Assembly (NCBI GenBank): GCA_965232895.1
Contig: OZ247430.1
Location: 682,001-746,000 of the forward strand
Length of the DNA: 64,000 bases
From: Bin87 sp965232895
Lineage (GTDB): Bacteria > Chloroflexota > Dehalococcoidia > Lucifugimonadales > UBA3495
Direction: 5' to 3'
Part shown: one piece after another, positions 25,179-34,082 of the stretch
Numbering within the stretch: the first letter of the stretch is position 1
Layout: the number at the start of each line of letters is the position of its first letter
Translations under genes and position numbers: made by a program
The notes under the pieces: generated by a model
Seen by the model: only the letters and a program-made list of their open reading frames with translations
Told to the model about the DNA's origin: nothing
Databases searched by the model: none

Positions 25179-26792
25179 CTAATCCCTCAACACAATGTGC
25201 CGCCGCCATTCCTCCGAGGTATCCGCGAAGTCCTCCCGGTAGTGCGCGCCCCGGCTTTCCCGCCTTTGCAGGGCGGCCTCGACGATGAGGCGCGCCACGA
25301 CCAGCATGTTGCGCAGCTCGAAGTCGCCGGCGGTTTCCGGTAGGGGCATCGTCCGCTGCCACAGGTTCAGGATCCGCGCCGACAGCAGCAGCCGCGTGCC
25401 GTTTCGGGCGATGCCCACGTTCCGCCACATCAGGTCTTGCAGGTTCTCCTTAGCTCGCTCCGGCACCGTGGCGCACACCATGGCGCGGTTGGTCACCCCG
25501 ACCCGCAGGTTGCCGTCTTCGTCGTCCGGCGCCGCGTACTCCGGCGCGTTGCCCCGGGTCGCCTCCACCAGCCGCCGCGAGAACACCAGCGTGTCCAGCA
25601 GCGAGTTGCTGGCCAGCCGATTGGCCCCGTGCACCGCCGCGCAGGCCGCCTCGCCACAGGCGTACAGCCCGGCGATGTTGGTGCGGCCCCACGTGTCGAT
25701 GCGCACGCCGCCCATCATGTAGTGGGCCGCCGGCGCGACCGGTATTGGTTCCCGGGTGATGTCCAGCCCATACCGGCGGCACTCGGCGTAGATGGTCGGA
25801 AACCGGCTGGTCACCGTGGCCGCCGGCAGGTGCGATATGTCCAGCATCGCCGGCCGGCCGTCGGCGCGATCCATCTCGGCCGCGATGGCCCGCGACACCA
25901 CGTCCCGGGGCGCCAGATCCGCCATGGGATGGTAGCCGGACATGAACGGCTCCCCGTCCGCGTTGCGCAGGACCGCCCCCTCGCCGCGCATGGCCTCGGA
26001 CAGCAGGAACGTGGGCGCGTCTTCCAGCCACAAAGCCGTGGGATGGAACTGGTAGAACTCCATGTCCATCACCTCCGCGCCGGCCAGGTAGGCCAGCGCC
26101 ACGCCGTCCCCCGCAGCCACCTCGGGGTTCGTGGTGTAGCGATACAGCTGGCCCGCGCCGCCGGTGCTCACCACCACCACGCTGCCAGGGATCACCCGCC
26201 GGTCTCCTTTCCCGCCACTGTCATTGCGATGCGCGTGCGCCGCGGCAATCTCGTCCCCGTCGCCCATCACCTCCACGCCCGACACCGCCCCATCCTCCGC
26301 GCAGATGCGGATGGCGTGGGTGTACTCGATCACGGTGATTTGCTCGGATGCGCGCACCCGGCCGGCCAGCGTGTCCTCGATGTGCATGCCGGTGGCGTCG
26401 CCGCCGGCGTGCAGGATGCGCGGCATGCTGTGCGCTCCCTCCCGACCCAGCGCGATCTGCCCGTGGATGGTGTCGAAGGGCACTCCCCACTGGATCAGGT
26501 CGGCGATGCTGTCCGGCCCATGCCCGGTGAGCGCTCTCACCGCATTGAGGTCGCACAGGCCGGCGCCGGCGTCCAGCGTGTCCCGCTCGTGCAGCGTCGC
26601 CGAATCGCCCGGACCGATTGCCGCTGCGATGCCGCCCTGGGCGTAGCGGCTGTTGCAGTCGTCGATGCGTCCCTTGGTCACCACCAGCACGCTGCCGTGC
26701 TCCGCCGCCAGCAGCGCGGTGTTCAGCCCGGCGATCCCGCTGCCGATGATGATGTAGTCGTACCGCGCCGTGTCCATGTCAGCAGTTGCCAT
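25179..26792 (-). CDS. nadB: L-aspartate oxidase
   Basis: A 537-residue FAD enzyme that oxidises L-aspartate to iminoaspartate, the first step of de novo NAD synthesis. FAD-binding GSGIAGLNTALLA at the N-terminus, SRYAQGGIAAA, REGAHSMPRILHAGGDATG (active-site region), EFYQFHPTAL, and PVAPAAHYMMGGVRIDTWGR are all diagnostic. The C-terminal helical domain is complete. ATG 26792 follows a GTG at 26795. nadA and nadC are not in the window. Confidence 0.95.
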   Translation of the reverse strand: MATADMDTARYDYIIIGSGIAGLNTALLAAEHGSVLVVTKGRIDDCNSRYAQGGIAAAIGPGDSATLHERDTLDAGAGLCDLNAVRALTGHGPDSIADLIQWGVPFDTIHGQIALGREGAHSMPRILHAGGDATGMHIEDTLAGRVRASEQITVIEYTHAIRICAEDGAVSGVEVMGDGDEIAAAHAHRNDSGGKGDRRVIPGSVVVVSTGGAGQLYRYTTNPEVAAGDGVALAYLAGAEVMDMEFYQFHPTALWLEDAPTFLLSEAMRGEGAVLRNADGEPFMSGYHPMADLAPRDVVSRAIAAEMDRADGRPAMLDISHLPAATVTSRFPTIYAECRRYGLDITREPIPVAPAAHYMMGGVRIDTWGRTNIAGLYACGEAACAAVHGANRLASNSLLDTLVFSRRLVEATRGNAPEYAAPDDEDGNLRVGVTNRAMVCATVPERAKENLQDLMWRNVGIARNGTRLLLSARILNLWQRTMPLPETAGDFELRNMLVVARLIVEAALQRRESRGAHYREDFADTSEEWRRHIVLRD

Positions 26793-26884
26793 CACTCACC
26801 ATTTGCAGTCGTAACGCAGCGCCAGGGCCGCGCCGCGGTCCGCCCCTGCCCGCGAAAAGACGCCAACCCCCCGCTCGACCCTCA

Positions 26885-27220
26885 CGCGTACCCGCTTTCA
26901 CAAATCGTCAGAATCTGGTAGGAGTTGCGCACTTGAAATTACAAACCCGTCATTCCTTCGAAAGCAGGAATCCATAGACTTCATAGTGAACGAATCGGGA
27001 ACACTGTTAACGATTTCAGCCACTGGATTCCCGCTTTCGCGGGAATGACGTTTGTTATGCTGCCCAACTGCGTAAGTCCTATCTGGATTTACGGGATTTT
27101 ATGATTAGGCGGGAGTGGGAAGATATCTATCACGGAACTGTTCCAATCCGGATAATCCCCAAATCTTGAAAATCCTGATTCTGACGGTCCCTCGCGGCAA
27201 TCCGGGTACGCGTAAGCCAT
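26885..27220. repeat. core-B element interrupted by a C-MITE
   Basis: CGCGTACCCGCTTTCACAAA left end, GTCAGAATCTGG, then a 163-bp MITE (26919-27081), then TCTGGATTTACGGGATTTTA and the remaining core to TTCTGAC and CCGGGTACGCG right end. The MITE sits at the position equivalent to that in the 12364 element. Confidence 0.8.
26919..27081. mobile_element. C-MITE copy 2 (163 bp)
   Basis: TAGGAGTTGCGCACTTG / CAACTGCGTAAGTCCTA ends; differs from copy 1 at only a few positions. TCTGG flanks both sides. Non-coding, contains core C twice. Confidence 0.8.
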
Positions 27221-27304
27221 TCGACCGGTGGCGGCGACCCACGAAAACCTCGTGGTTGAGCGAGCAACGGTAGAAGATTCGGGTCTACCTGTTCCAGCCG
27301 GTGA

Positions 27305-28063
27305 TCATTCACCGCGCAGCTGGTGGAGCTGTTCTTCCAGCTCCCTAATCCTGGCCTCGGCCTCGGCCCGGGCTGCGCTTTCCCGGATGCGGGCCTGTTG
27401 CTCAGCCGCCGCGCGAGCCTGGGCCTGGATGCGCGCGTCGCGTTCCGACTCCAGGGAGGCGATGCGCTCGCCCGTTGCCGGGTCGTGCCAATGCAGCTGG
27501 CCGTCGGCCCAGCGCAGATCTACGTTCAGGATGGCGCTGTGTCCCTGACGGCTGCCGTCGGGCAACTCGTCAATCCGGATGGGCTCGTAGCGGCCGTCAA
27601 CCAGCCGGTCGCCGGCCAGTCGGGCGCCGTGGTACTGGCCGGTTTCATCGAACCGCCAGTATTCGGGAATGCCCAGCTGGGCGTAGATGACCCGCTTGTC
27701 GACAGTGTCCCGGCGTCCGGTGGAGCGTGAGGCGACTTCCAGCACGAAGTCGGGAGGCTTGCCCTGTTCCGAGATGACGTAACCGTTGCGAGCCCGGTAG
27801 AGTGCCGGGTCGGCGCCGAAGGCCACCAGGAGATCAGGATAGACCGCGCCAGCCATGCTGGTCAGTTCGGCGGTCGGGATGGGAATGATGTAGAGGTCGG
27901 CGCCGACGACGGTGGTGTCGGGATTGCCGAGATGTAGAGCCAGGGAGTGAGCGCCGCCAGTGAGGGAGAGGTGCTGAGAGGCGGTCATCTTTTCGTCCTG
28001 GGACTTGGGAGGGTCCGGCAACTGGAAGGCGGGTGCGGGCTTGGGCGTCTTGGCGGTGGTCAT
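27305..28063 (-). CDS. Uma2-family putative nuclease
   Basis: A 252-residue Uma2/DUF820 protein with a PD-(D/E)XK-like fold: YPDLLVAFG, PPDFVLEVASRST (the D and ExxS/K-type core), YAQLGIPEYWRFD. A C-terminal Ala/Glu/Arg coiled coil (about residues 200-248) is an add-on seen in some members. Uma2 genes are abundant and mobile in Chloroflexota and cyanobacteria; cellular role is unknown. ATG 28063 has GTGAGG upstream. Confidence 0.85.
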   Translation of the reverse strand: MTTAKTPKPAPAFQLPDPPKSQDEKMTASQHLSLTGGAHSLALHLGNPDTTVVGADLYIIPIPTAELTSMAGAVYPDLLVAFGADPALYRARNGYVISEQGKPPDFVLEVASRSTGRRDTVDKRVIYAQLGIPEYWRFDETGQYHGARLAGDRLVDGRYEPIRIDELPDGSRQGHSAILNVDLRWADGQLHWHDPATGERIASLESERDARIQAQARAAAEQQARIRESAARAEAEARIRELEEQLHQLRGE

Positions 28064-28152
28064 GCTGAGCCTCACCGGGCGGGGGAGTGCGTGGCTGGTT
28101 GGCGACCCGGCGCACTTTGGACTGAATTATATCTGTGCCGGCGCCCAAATGC

Positions 28153-28184
28153 GCGCAGGGGCGACGGATCCGTCGCCCCTGCGC
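28153..28184. terminator. 32-bp perfect palindrome
   Basis: GCGCAGGGGCGACG and its exact complement around a central GATC. It lies just downstream of the VOC gene stop (minus strand) and upstream of Uma2, so it could terminate transcription or be a dispersed palindromic unit. No U-run follows. Confidence 0.55.
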
Positions 28185-28210
28185 TGGTTGGCGAGGTGTG
28201 CGACTGTCGT

Positions 28211-28705
28211 CTAGTCGTCGTCGCCCACTGCCGCCGGCTCCCGCTCCTCAATGGGATCGAGCTGCCAGGGGAAGTTGCCCTCGAACAGGAACCCGTCCTT
28301 GTTGCCCCACTCGCTCTCCGGCGCCTCGTAGTAGATCTCGATCTCGTTGTCGTCGGGATCGTAGATGTACACGCCCATGGAGATGCCGTGGTCGCCCAGC
28401 CTCTTGAACTTCACGCCGTGCTCCTTGCACCGCTGGTAAAGTTCCTTCAGGTCGCGGAAGGAGTTCATCTGCCACGCCATGTGGGCCATGCCGACCCGCC
28501 GGTCCTCGGGGCCGGGCGCGTCCATTCCCAGCGGAATCAGGGCCAGCTCGTGGGACATCGTGGTGTCGGCCGACAGGAACGTCATCCCGCCCGGGCGCCC
28601 CGTCATCACCGTGAGGCCAAGTACGTTCGTGTAAAAGTCAACGCTGCGCTCAATGTCCCGGACTTTGATGACCAGGTGACCAAGCTGCTTCGGGGTGTGG
28701 GCCAT
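28211..28705 (-). CDS. VOC-family protein (extradiol dioxygenase-like)
   Basis: A 164-residue single-unit glyoxalase/dioxygenase-fold protein. Metal ligands are visible: His in LGHLVIKV, His in MAHMAWQM and Glu in NEIEIYYE. GHGISMGVYIYDPDDN-type sequence is typical of ring-cleavage relatives. The ATG at 28705 has GGGAGG upstream; the longer frame is not needed. Substrate unknown. Confidence 0.85.
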   Translation of the reverse strand: MAHTPKQLGHLVIKVRDIERSVDFYTNVLGLTVMTGRPGGMTFLSADTTMSHELALIPLGMDAPGPEDRRVGMAHMAWQMNSFRDLKELYQRCKEHGVKFKRLGDHGISMGVYIYDPDDNEIEIYYEAPESEWGNKDGFLFEGNFPWQLDPIEEREPAAVGDDD

Positions 28706-28838
28706 ATCGTTACCTCCCAGGATGGCGAATGGAGTTTCACCTTTTCCCGCATTATATCCCACCGGGATGATGGTGTGCATTGCGGGAATTTATGGTAAAA
28801 CGGCCCTTGATATCCTCTCAATAACTGATTGCATGTCC

Positions 28839-28993
28839 CTGGGTAGTGTTGACATTTGGGAAATTGCCCGTCGTTCCTGCGCAAGCAGGAACCCGGAAAC
28901 CTTTGCCATCGGAAAGTCTGCCGGAGTTCACCCTTCTGTGGCACACTGGACTCCGGCTTTCGCCGGAGTGACGCGAAATGTCAACACCGCCTA
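28839..28993. mobile_element. D-MITE copy 1 (155 bp)
   Basis: Ends GTGTTGACATTT and AAATGTCAACACCGCCTA are inverted repeats; the interior carries a core-C palindrome (TTCCTGCGCAAGCAGGAA and CTCCGGCTTTCGCCGGAG). Same length and ends as the copy at 44163-44317. A TATAAT lies immediately outside the right end (28995-29000), just upstream of the next gene. Confidence 0.75.
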
Positions 28994-29040
28994 GTATAAT
29001 GCCACGCTGCCCAGCCAGGTTCCCGGCCCACCCGCCTGTG

Positions 29041-30777
29041 ATGGATATGACGCAACGCAACATCGCGGAATCGGGGTCGCTGCCCGTGGACGACGTTTCC
29101 ACGAACGGCAGCAACGATGATGCTCACCGGTTGACGTTCAAGCAGGCCGATGAGCCCTGGGAGTTTGAGGAAATCTTCCAGCTGAACTATGCCTCCTTCG
29201 TCGAGGAGGTGCCTCAGCACCCTTCCAACGACGACGGCGTGCTGGTGGACCGTTTCCACGACCAGAACACCTACTTCATCTGCCGCCGGGACCACGATCT
29301 CGTCGGTATGATCTGCGTCCGCGACCGCCGGCCCTTCTCCCTGGACGAGAAGCTGGGCAGATTGGAAGAGTACCTGCCCCAGGCGGAGGGCGCCCGCGTC
29401 TGCGAGGTTCGCCTGCTCGCAGTGCGCCCCGACATGCGCCGCAGCCGGGTCCTCACCGGCCTCCTCACCATGATGGCCCGCTACTGCCTGGAGGGCGGAT
29501 ACGACTACGTGGTCATGTCCGGCCGCGTGTCCCAGCAGGCCCTCTACCGGCACATCGGCTTCATACCGTTCGGTCCGGTCGTGGGCGATGACGACGCCCC
29601 CTACCAGCCGATGTACCGGCCGGTGGGCAACGTGGGCGCCGAGTTCGCCGGCCTGTTCCACGACGGCGTCGATGCCCCTCCGGGCGAGCCCGTGATCCTG
29701 ACGCCTGGCCCCGTGGCTATGCCCGAGGCGGTGGTACGGGCCTTCCATCGTCCGCCGCTCTCCCATCGCTCTCCGGAGTTCGCGGCTCTGATGCAGAATG
29801 TTCGCCGACGGTTGCGCGACCTCGCCAACGCCGTCCACTGCGCCGTGATGGTCGGCTCCGGCACCATGGCCAACGACGTGGTCGCCGCCCAGATTTCCCG
29901 CCTGCACGCGCCGGGCGTGGTCGTTACGGCCGGCGAATTCGGCGAACGACTGCTGGACCACGCCAACCGCATGGGCCTGCGCTACACTGCCGTGCGGCAC
30001 GATTGGGGCGCTCCCCTGGACTACAGCCGCATCGATAGGGCGTTGTCCGGCGCCGTGGATGGACAGCCCGCCGGCTGGCTCTGGATGCCCCACTGCGAGA
30101 CTTCCACCGGCGCCCTCGCCGACCTGCCCCGTCTCAAGGAGATGTGCCGGCGGCACGACGCCCGCCTCGCCCTGGACTGCATCAGCAGCATCGGCGCCAC
30201 GCCCGTGGACCTGAGCGACGTGTGGCTGGCCAGCGGCGCCAGCGGCAAGGCTCTCGCCGCCTACCCCGGCCTTGGCCTCGTCTTCTCCGGCTACCGGCCC
30301 GAGCCAGATGAAACCCTGCCGCGTTACCTGGACCTGGGGCTCCACTGCGTCGGCGAAGACAGCGGCGCGGTGCCCTTCACCCTGTCGTCCAACCTGCTCG
30401 CCGCGCTGGACGCCGGCCTGGCCCGCCAGTCCGAAGCCCTGCTGTCCGGCATCGACCAGGAGGGCCGCTGGCTCCGGCGGCAACTGCGCGACCTGGGGTT
30501 CACCCTGGTCGCTGCCGAATCCGAGAGCGCCGGCGCGGTAACCACCATCGCCCTTCCTGCGCGTGCTGCAACCGGACGTGGCCTTGAGGCCCAGGAGATG
30601 GGACGCAACCTGGAAGCCCACGGCTTCTACACCTCCTACGCCAGCGGTTACCTGCGCCGGCGCAACTGGCTGCAGATCTGTCTCATGGGCGAAACGGATC
30701 ACGAGCAGCTGGAAAGGCTGCTCCCGGTCCTGGCCGCCCAGCTGGACGCCATGACGCGCGATGGCGTTGCCACCTGA
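29041..30777 (+). CDS. GNAT-like / class V aminotransferase fusion
   Basis: About 578 residues. Residues about 25-200 resemble a GNAT/N-acyl amino acid synthase-like acyltransferase (EIFQLNYASFVEEVPQH, CEVRLLAVRPDMRRSRV, YRHIGFIPFG). The rest is a class V aminotransferase of the alanine-glyoxylate type: LTPGPVAMPEAV, VMVGSGTMAND, DCISSIGATPVDL and the PLP lysine in ASGKALAAYPGL (about Lys403). ATG 29041 is chosen because the upstream part of the frame lies in a MITE. The fusion suggests acylation and transamination of one metabolite. Confidence 0.8.
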   Translation: MDMTQRNIAESGSLPVDDVSTNGSNDDAHRLTFKQADEPWEFEEIFQLNYASFVEEVPQHPSNDDGVLVDRFHDQNTYFICRRDHDLVGMICVRDRRPFSLDEKLGRLEEYLPQAEGARVCEVRLLAVRPDMRRSRVLTGLLTMMARYCLEGGYDYVVMSGRVSQQALYRHIGFIPFGPVVGDDDAPYQPMYRPVGNVGAEFAGLFHDGVDAPPGEPVILTPGPVAMPEAVVRAFHRPPLSHRSPEFAALMQNVRRRLRDLANAVHCAVMVGSGTMANDVVAAQISRLHAPGVVVTAGEFGERLLDHANRMGLRYTAVRHDWGAPLDYSRIDRALSGAVDGQPAGWLWMPHCETSTGALADLPRLKEMCRRHDARLALDCISSIGATPVDLSDVWLASGASGKALAAYPGLGLVFSGYRPEPDETLPRYLDLGLHCVGEDSGAVPFTLSSNLLAALDAGLARQSEALLSGIDQEGRWLRRQLRDLGFTLVAAESESAGAVTTIALPARAATGRGLEAQEMGRNLEAHGFYTSYASGYLRRRNWLQICLMGETDHEQLERLLPVLAAQLDAMTRDGVAT

Positions 30778-30825
30778 ACCGGCGCTTGGGCAGCCGCACG
30801 CGCGGTCTTCCAAAACCGTCTTTAC

Positions 30826-31185
30826 CATGAGAGTGGTAGTCGTAACAAAGGCATCGTAGTCGTGGCTGATTCGAGCTACAGAGAGAGGCTGGAATCAGTT
30901 GCTCGCGAACTCGTCACTGAAGGTACACGTTGGCGCACCCTACGGGATGTACTGGATATACCGGCTTTCACCCTGGCAAAGCATAATCGCCTACTGCAAA
31001 TAGCCGACCTCGTCGCTAATACTGTATAAGGCCGTTACGAAAGTAGTCATTCGGGCCAGTTCGATAATCTGATGCCGCAATTTGATCGTGACGACAGAGG
31101 GCGCATTCACGGTTTGGTTCACATCACTAGAAACCGTACTCAGTGTTTCCGGCCCTGTTGTCAGGTTCCTCCTGACCGATATTGA
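30826..31185 (+). pseudogene. DUF3800 remnant with internal stop
   Basis: The frame reads GIVVVADSSYRERL, later LLQIADLVANTV, stop (TAA 31027-31029), then in the same frame GRYESSHSGQFDNLMPQFDR and GRIHGLVHITRN to TGA 31183-31185. This is the C-terminal half of a DUF3800 protein; the family continues through the TAA, so it is a nonsense mutation. The N-terminal DESG half is missing. Bases 31186-31355 show nothing. Confidence 0.7.
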
Positions 31186-31355
31186 CGAACCACTGAAGAG
31201 ATCCAAACAGATTGCCCGCCGCTCGTGATATAACCGTTCCGTTCGTGGCTAGTGGGTGAGAGCGAGAGGACTCCTCTTGTTCCTGCCCATTTTTCATGCG
31301 CGCGTCGTCACCTGAATGGGTTTGTAATTCTAGCGATACCTAAGGAGCCCCATCC

Positions 31356-32012
31356 ATGCCCGTCATACATAACCTCTCCCCCGACGATCTGCTGACCACC
31401 ACCCGCGCCGTTCGCAAGCGCCTCGACTTCGACCGACCCATTCCCGACGATACCATCCGCGAATGCCTGGCCGTCGCCCAGCAGGCCCCCACCGCCAGCA
31501 ACCGTCAGAACTGGCATTTCATGGTGGTCACCGACCCGGAGAAGCGCCAGGCCCTTGCCGATCTTTACCGCCAGGGTTGGAACTACTACACCCAGTCGCC
31601 CACGGCGGCGACCAACCTGACCTACGATGACCCGGTGCGCGCCGCGGTGCAGGAGCGAGTGGGCGACTCCGCCCAGTACCTTGCCGACAACCTGCACCGC
31701 GCTCCCGTCATGGTCATACCCTGCATCGCCGGCCGCACCGACCGCGGGCCAACCATTTTCCAGAGCGCCCAGTGGGGCACCATCATGCCCGCCGCATGGA
31801 GCCTGATGCTGGCCGCCCGCGCCCGTGGCATCGGATCCGTGTTCACCTGCATCCACCTCATGCACGAGGAGGCCGCCGCCGCCGTGCTGGACATTCCCTA
31901 CGACCGCATCATGCAGGCCGGCCTCATCCCCCTGGCCTACACCATCGGCGACCGCTTCCGGCCCGCCCACCGCGACTCGCTGGAGGACATCGTCCACTGG
32001 AACCAATGGTAG
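31356..32012 (+). CDS. nitroreductase-family protein
   Basis: A 218-residue FMN-dependent nitroreductase-fold protein. TTRAVRKRLDFDRPI is the FMN phosphate-binding start, QQAPTASNRQNWHFMVV the second binding segment, and GIGSVFTCIHLMHEE the C-terminal part. TAAGGAG precedes the ATG. Substrate unknown; members reduce nitroaromatics, quinones or act as dehydrogenases. Confidence 0.88.
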   Translation: MPVIHNLSPDDLLTTTRAVRKRLDFDRPIPDDTIRECLAVAQQAPTASNRQNWHFMVVTDPEKRQALADLYRQGWNYYTQSPTAATNLTYDDPVRAAVQERVGDSAQYLADNLHRAPVMVIPCIAGRTDRGPTIFQSAQWGTIMPAAWSLMLAARARGIGSVFTCIHLMHEEAAAAVLDIPYDRIMQAGLIPLAYTIGDRFRPAHRDSLEDIVHWNQW

Positions 32013-32071
32013 GCGCGCTCGGGATTGCTGGTAGAATGATTTCCGCTGGCGGCGGCGCAATGGAGAGCAAT

Positions 32072-32236
32072 CTCATGCGTATCCAGTTTCGTAAATCGTC
32101 AGAATCAAGATTTACGGGATTTTATGATTTGCCAGGATTGGGAGACCTCCATACACCGAGCGGTTCCAATCCTGATAATCCCCTGATCTTGAAAACCCTG
32201 ATTCTGACGTTTCCCCGCCGTAAACTGGGTACGCGC
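32072..32236. repeat. complete core-B element
   Basis: The clearest full copy: left end TGCGTATCCAGTTTCG, right end TAAACTGGGTACGCGCA, core GTCAGAATCAAGATTTACGG through CCCTGATTCTGACG. About 165 bp, no internal insertion. It lies between the nitroreductase and the next gene. Confidence 0.85.
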
Positions 32237-32256
32237 AATGGAGAGCAGGAGGGGGC

Positions 32257-32946
32257 ATGATCAGCATTTTCCGGCGCCGCCGTCGCGAGTCGGGCGGCTC
32301 GGCGGATGGCCGCAACGGCAAAATCCGCGCCCCCCAGGTCTTCAATCCCATACCCTGCCTCGATGGACTGGTCTGGATCGAAGACGGCTGCCTGCACAAG
32401 TCGGGCATGGACACCAGCCAGTCCTTCCGCCTGCCCCTGACCGACGTGTCGGATATTGTTGCCGACTGGGACTTCTTCAAGGAGAACCCCACCCGCGCCG
32501 AAACCAGGATCATGGTTCAAGGCCCCACCGGTCTCGTTCGAGCCAGTTTCGGCCCGCTGCAGTACTGGGGCATGATTGGCCTCACGGCTCACCTGCACCA
32601 CGTCTACACCGAGGAGCAGACCACTGAACTTGGCGAATCCTCTGACGAAGCGCCCGAGATGGTCGGGCCCTTCGAATGCCGCCGCGGGATGATGTGGGCC
32701 GACCGCGATTTTGTCTATCTGGGCAAGTCCGTTTCCGCCGATTCCGCCCGGGTCCCCATGTCCACCATCGACGGCGTGAAGGCTCACTGGGACCGGTCGG
32801 TGGTCAGCAACGGACGGCGCATCCGCCTGGACGTATTCAGCCGGCTGGGCGGCCTGATGGGCTCGGAGTTTCTGGTCAAGCAGGCCTCCGGCGTCTTCGC
32901 CCTGGTGAATTACGTGAACCAACTGCGCACCGAGCCGCCGGAATGA
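32257..32946 (+). CDS. hypothetical protein with internal duplication
   Basis: A 229-residue soluble protein. Residues about 36-115 and 135-225 look like copies of one unit: GCLHKSGMDTSQSFRLPLTD with VSDIVADWDFF, versus DFVYLGKSVSADSARVPMST with IDGVKAHWDRS. The pattern is beta-rich and may be PH-like, but I do not recognise a family. GGAGGGGG precedes the ATG strongly. Confidence 0.65.
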   Translation: MISIFRRRRRESGGSADGRNGKIRAPQVFNPIPCLDGLVWIEDGCLHKSGMDTSQSFRLPLTDVSDIVADWDFFKENPTRAETRIMVQGPTGLVRASFGPLQYWGMIGLTAHLHHVYTEEQTTELGESSDEAPEMVGPFECRRGMMWADRDFVYLGKSVSADSARVPMSTIDGVKAHWDRSVVSNGRRIRLDVFSRLGGLMGSEFLVKQASGVFALVNYVNQLRTEPPE

Positions 32947-32952
32947 CCGGGC

Positions 32953-33159
32953 GTGTGGCAGAATATCACGCACTACCTGCTGGCCTACTCCATGATCGTT
33001 GCCGGCGTGTTGATATCAACCAGACTGAAACTGTTTGCAGACCATTTCTCGATTGGCCATCCCGCCAGCGCCATGGCTGCGAAGTCATCCGCGAAATGGC
33101 TGCCCGCCGAGTTGGCGACTGACGGATGCTTTATAATGGCTTGTGCGCCTGCTTCGTGA
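32953..33159 (+). CDS. possible small membrane protein
   Basis: A GTG-initiated 68-codon frame with one hydrophobic segment (HYLLAYSMIVAGVLIS). It starts seven bases after the preceding stop. Only the first half looks protein-like, so this is weak. Confidence 0.25.
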   Translation: MWQNITHYLLAYSMIVAGVLISTRLKLFADHFSIGHPASAMAAKSSAKWLPAELATDGCFIMACAPAS

Positions 33160-33192
33160 ACGCGACGGCCTGCTGTCAACCGGCATCGGCTC

Positions 33193-34023
33193 ATGACAAC
33201 CATCACCACATTCGAAGATATCCTGGCGGTCCTCGAGCAGAACCCCCAGCTCCGCACGGCGATGCGGAACTACATCCTGGACGAGGAGCTGAAACAATTG
33301 CCAGCCGTCGTCAGGCGGAACCAGGAACTGCTCGAGCAATTCATCCAGCAGCAGTCCGAGATAACGGCAAAACTCCAGGCCGGCATCGATCAGCTCAACG
33401 TTACACTGAACCGTTTCATGGAGAGTACCAACGCCATGCTGGCCGCCCATGCCGAGAGGATGGCGCGGTTGGAGTCTGACATGGTGGAGGTCAAGTCGGA
33501 TGTGGCCGAGTTGAAGTCAGACATGGTGGAGGTCAAGTCGGATGTGGCTGATCTGAAGTCGGATGTGGCCGAGTTGAAGTCAGACGTGGGTTGGCTCAAA
33601 GGCCACATCACACCCACGGTCGCACGGCGGATGATCGGGAGGATCGCTGACGTTACCCAATGCCGCCGTCCGCGCTGGCTGGCGGATCACGAGATTATCG
33701 ACATCGCCGATGACGCCGATACCAGCGGCGTGCCGGACAACGAACTGGAAAGTTTCCGCGCCATTGACCTGGTCATGCGAGGAATAGATAGAACCAGTCC
33801 CACCGGGCAACAGCAGTTTGTTGTTATCGAATGCTCCGCTACCGTCGCTTCCGGAGATATCACGCGAGCCAGGCGCAATGCGGCCTATATGACGCAGTTC
33901 ACCGGCCTGCCGGCCAAAGCCGTAGTTATCGGAACCGAAATACCCTCGGCCATCGCCGATATAGCCGAGCGGGAGGCGGTGCATTGCATCGCCATCACCA
34001 ACAAAAGTTCCCGCCCCAGGTAA
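33193..34023 (+). CDS. coiled-coil / PD-(D/E)XK-like protein
   Basis: A 276-residue protein: an N-terminal helical head (FEDILAVLEQNPQLRTAM), a coiled coil (about residues 45-135) containing 7-11-residue tandem units (SDMVEVKSDVAELKSD), and a C-terminal nuclease-like domain with FRAIDLVMRGID then QQFVVIECSATV and RARRNAAYMTQFTG. The D-x-ExS/K pattern fits PD-(D/E)XK families fused to coiled coils. A diverged paralogue lies at 46060. TATAAT is present about 60 bases upstream (33132-33137). Confidence 0.65.
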   Translation: MTTITTFEDILAVLEQNPQLRTAMRNYILDEELKQLPAVVRRNQELLEQFIQQQSEITAKLQAGIDQLNVTLNRFMESTNAMLAAHAERMARLESDMVEVKSDVAELKSDMVEVKSDVADLKSDVAELKSDVGWLKGHITPTVARRMIGRIADVTQCRRPRWLADHEIIDIADDADTSGVPDNELESFRAIDLVMRGIDRTSPTGQQQFVVIECSATVASGDITRARRNAAYMTQFTGLPAKAVVIGTEIPSAIADIAEREAVHCIAITNKSSRPR

Positions 34024-34082
34024 CCGTCAACCTCGCGTTGGCGCCCGCCACGCCCGGTCAATAACAGGAGCAAATCCCGCCA

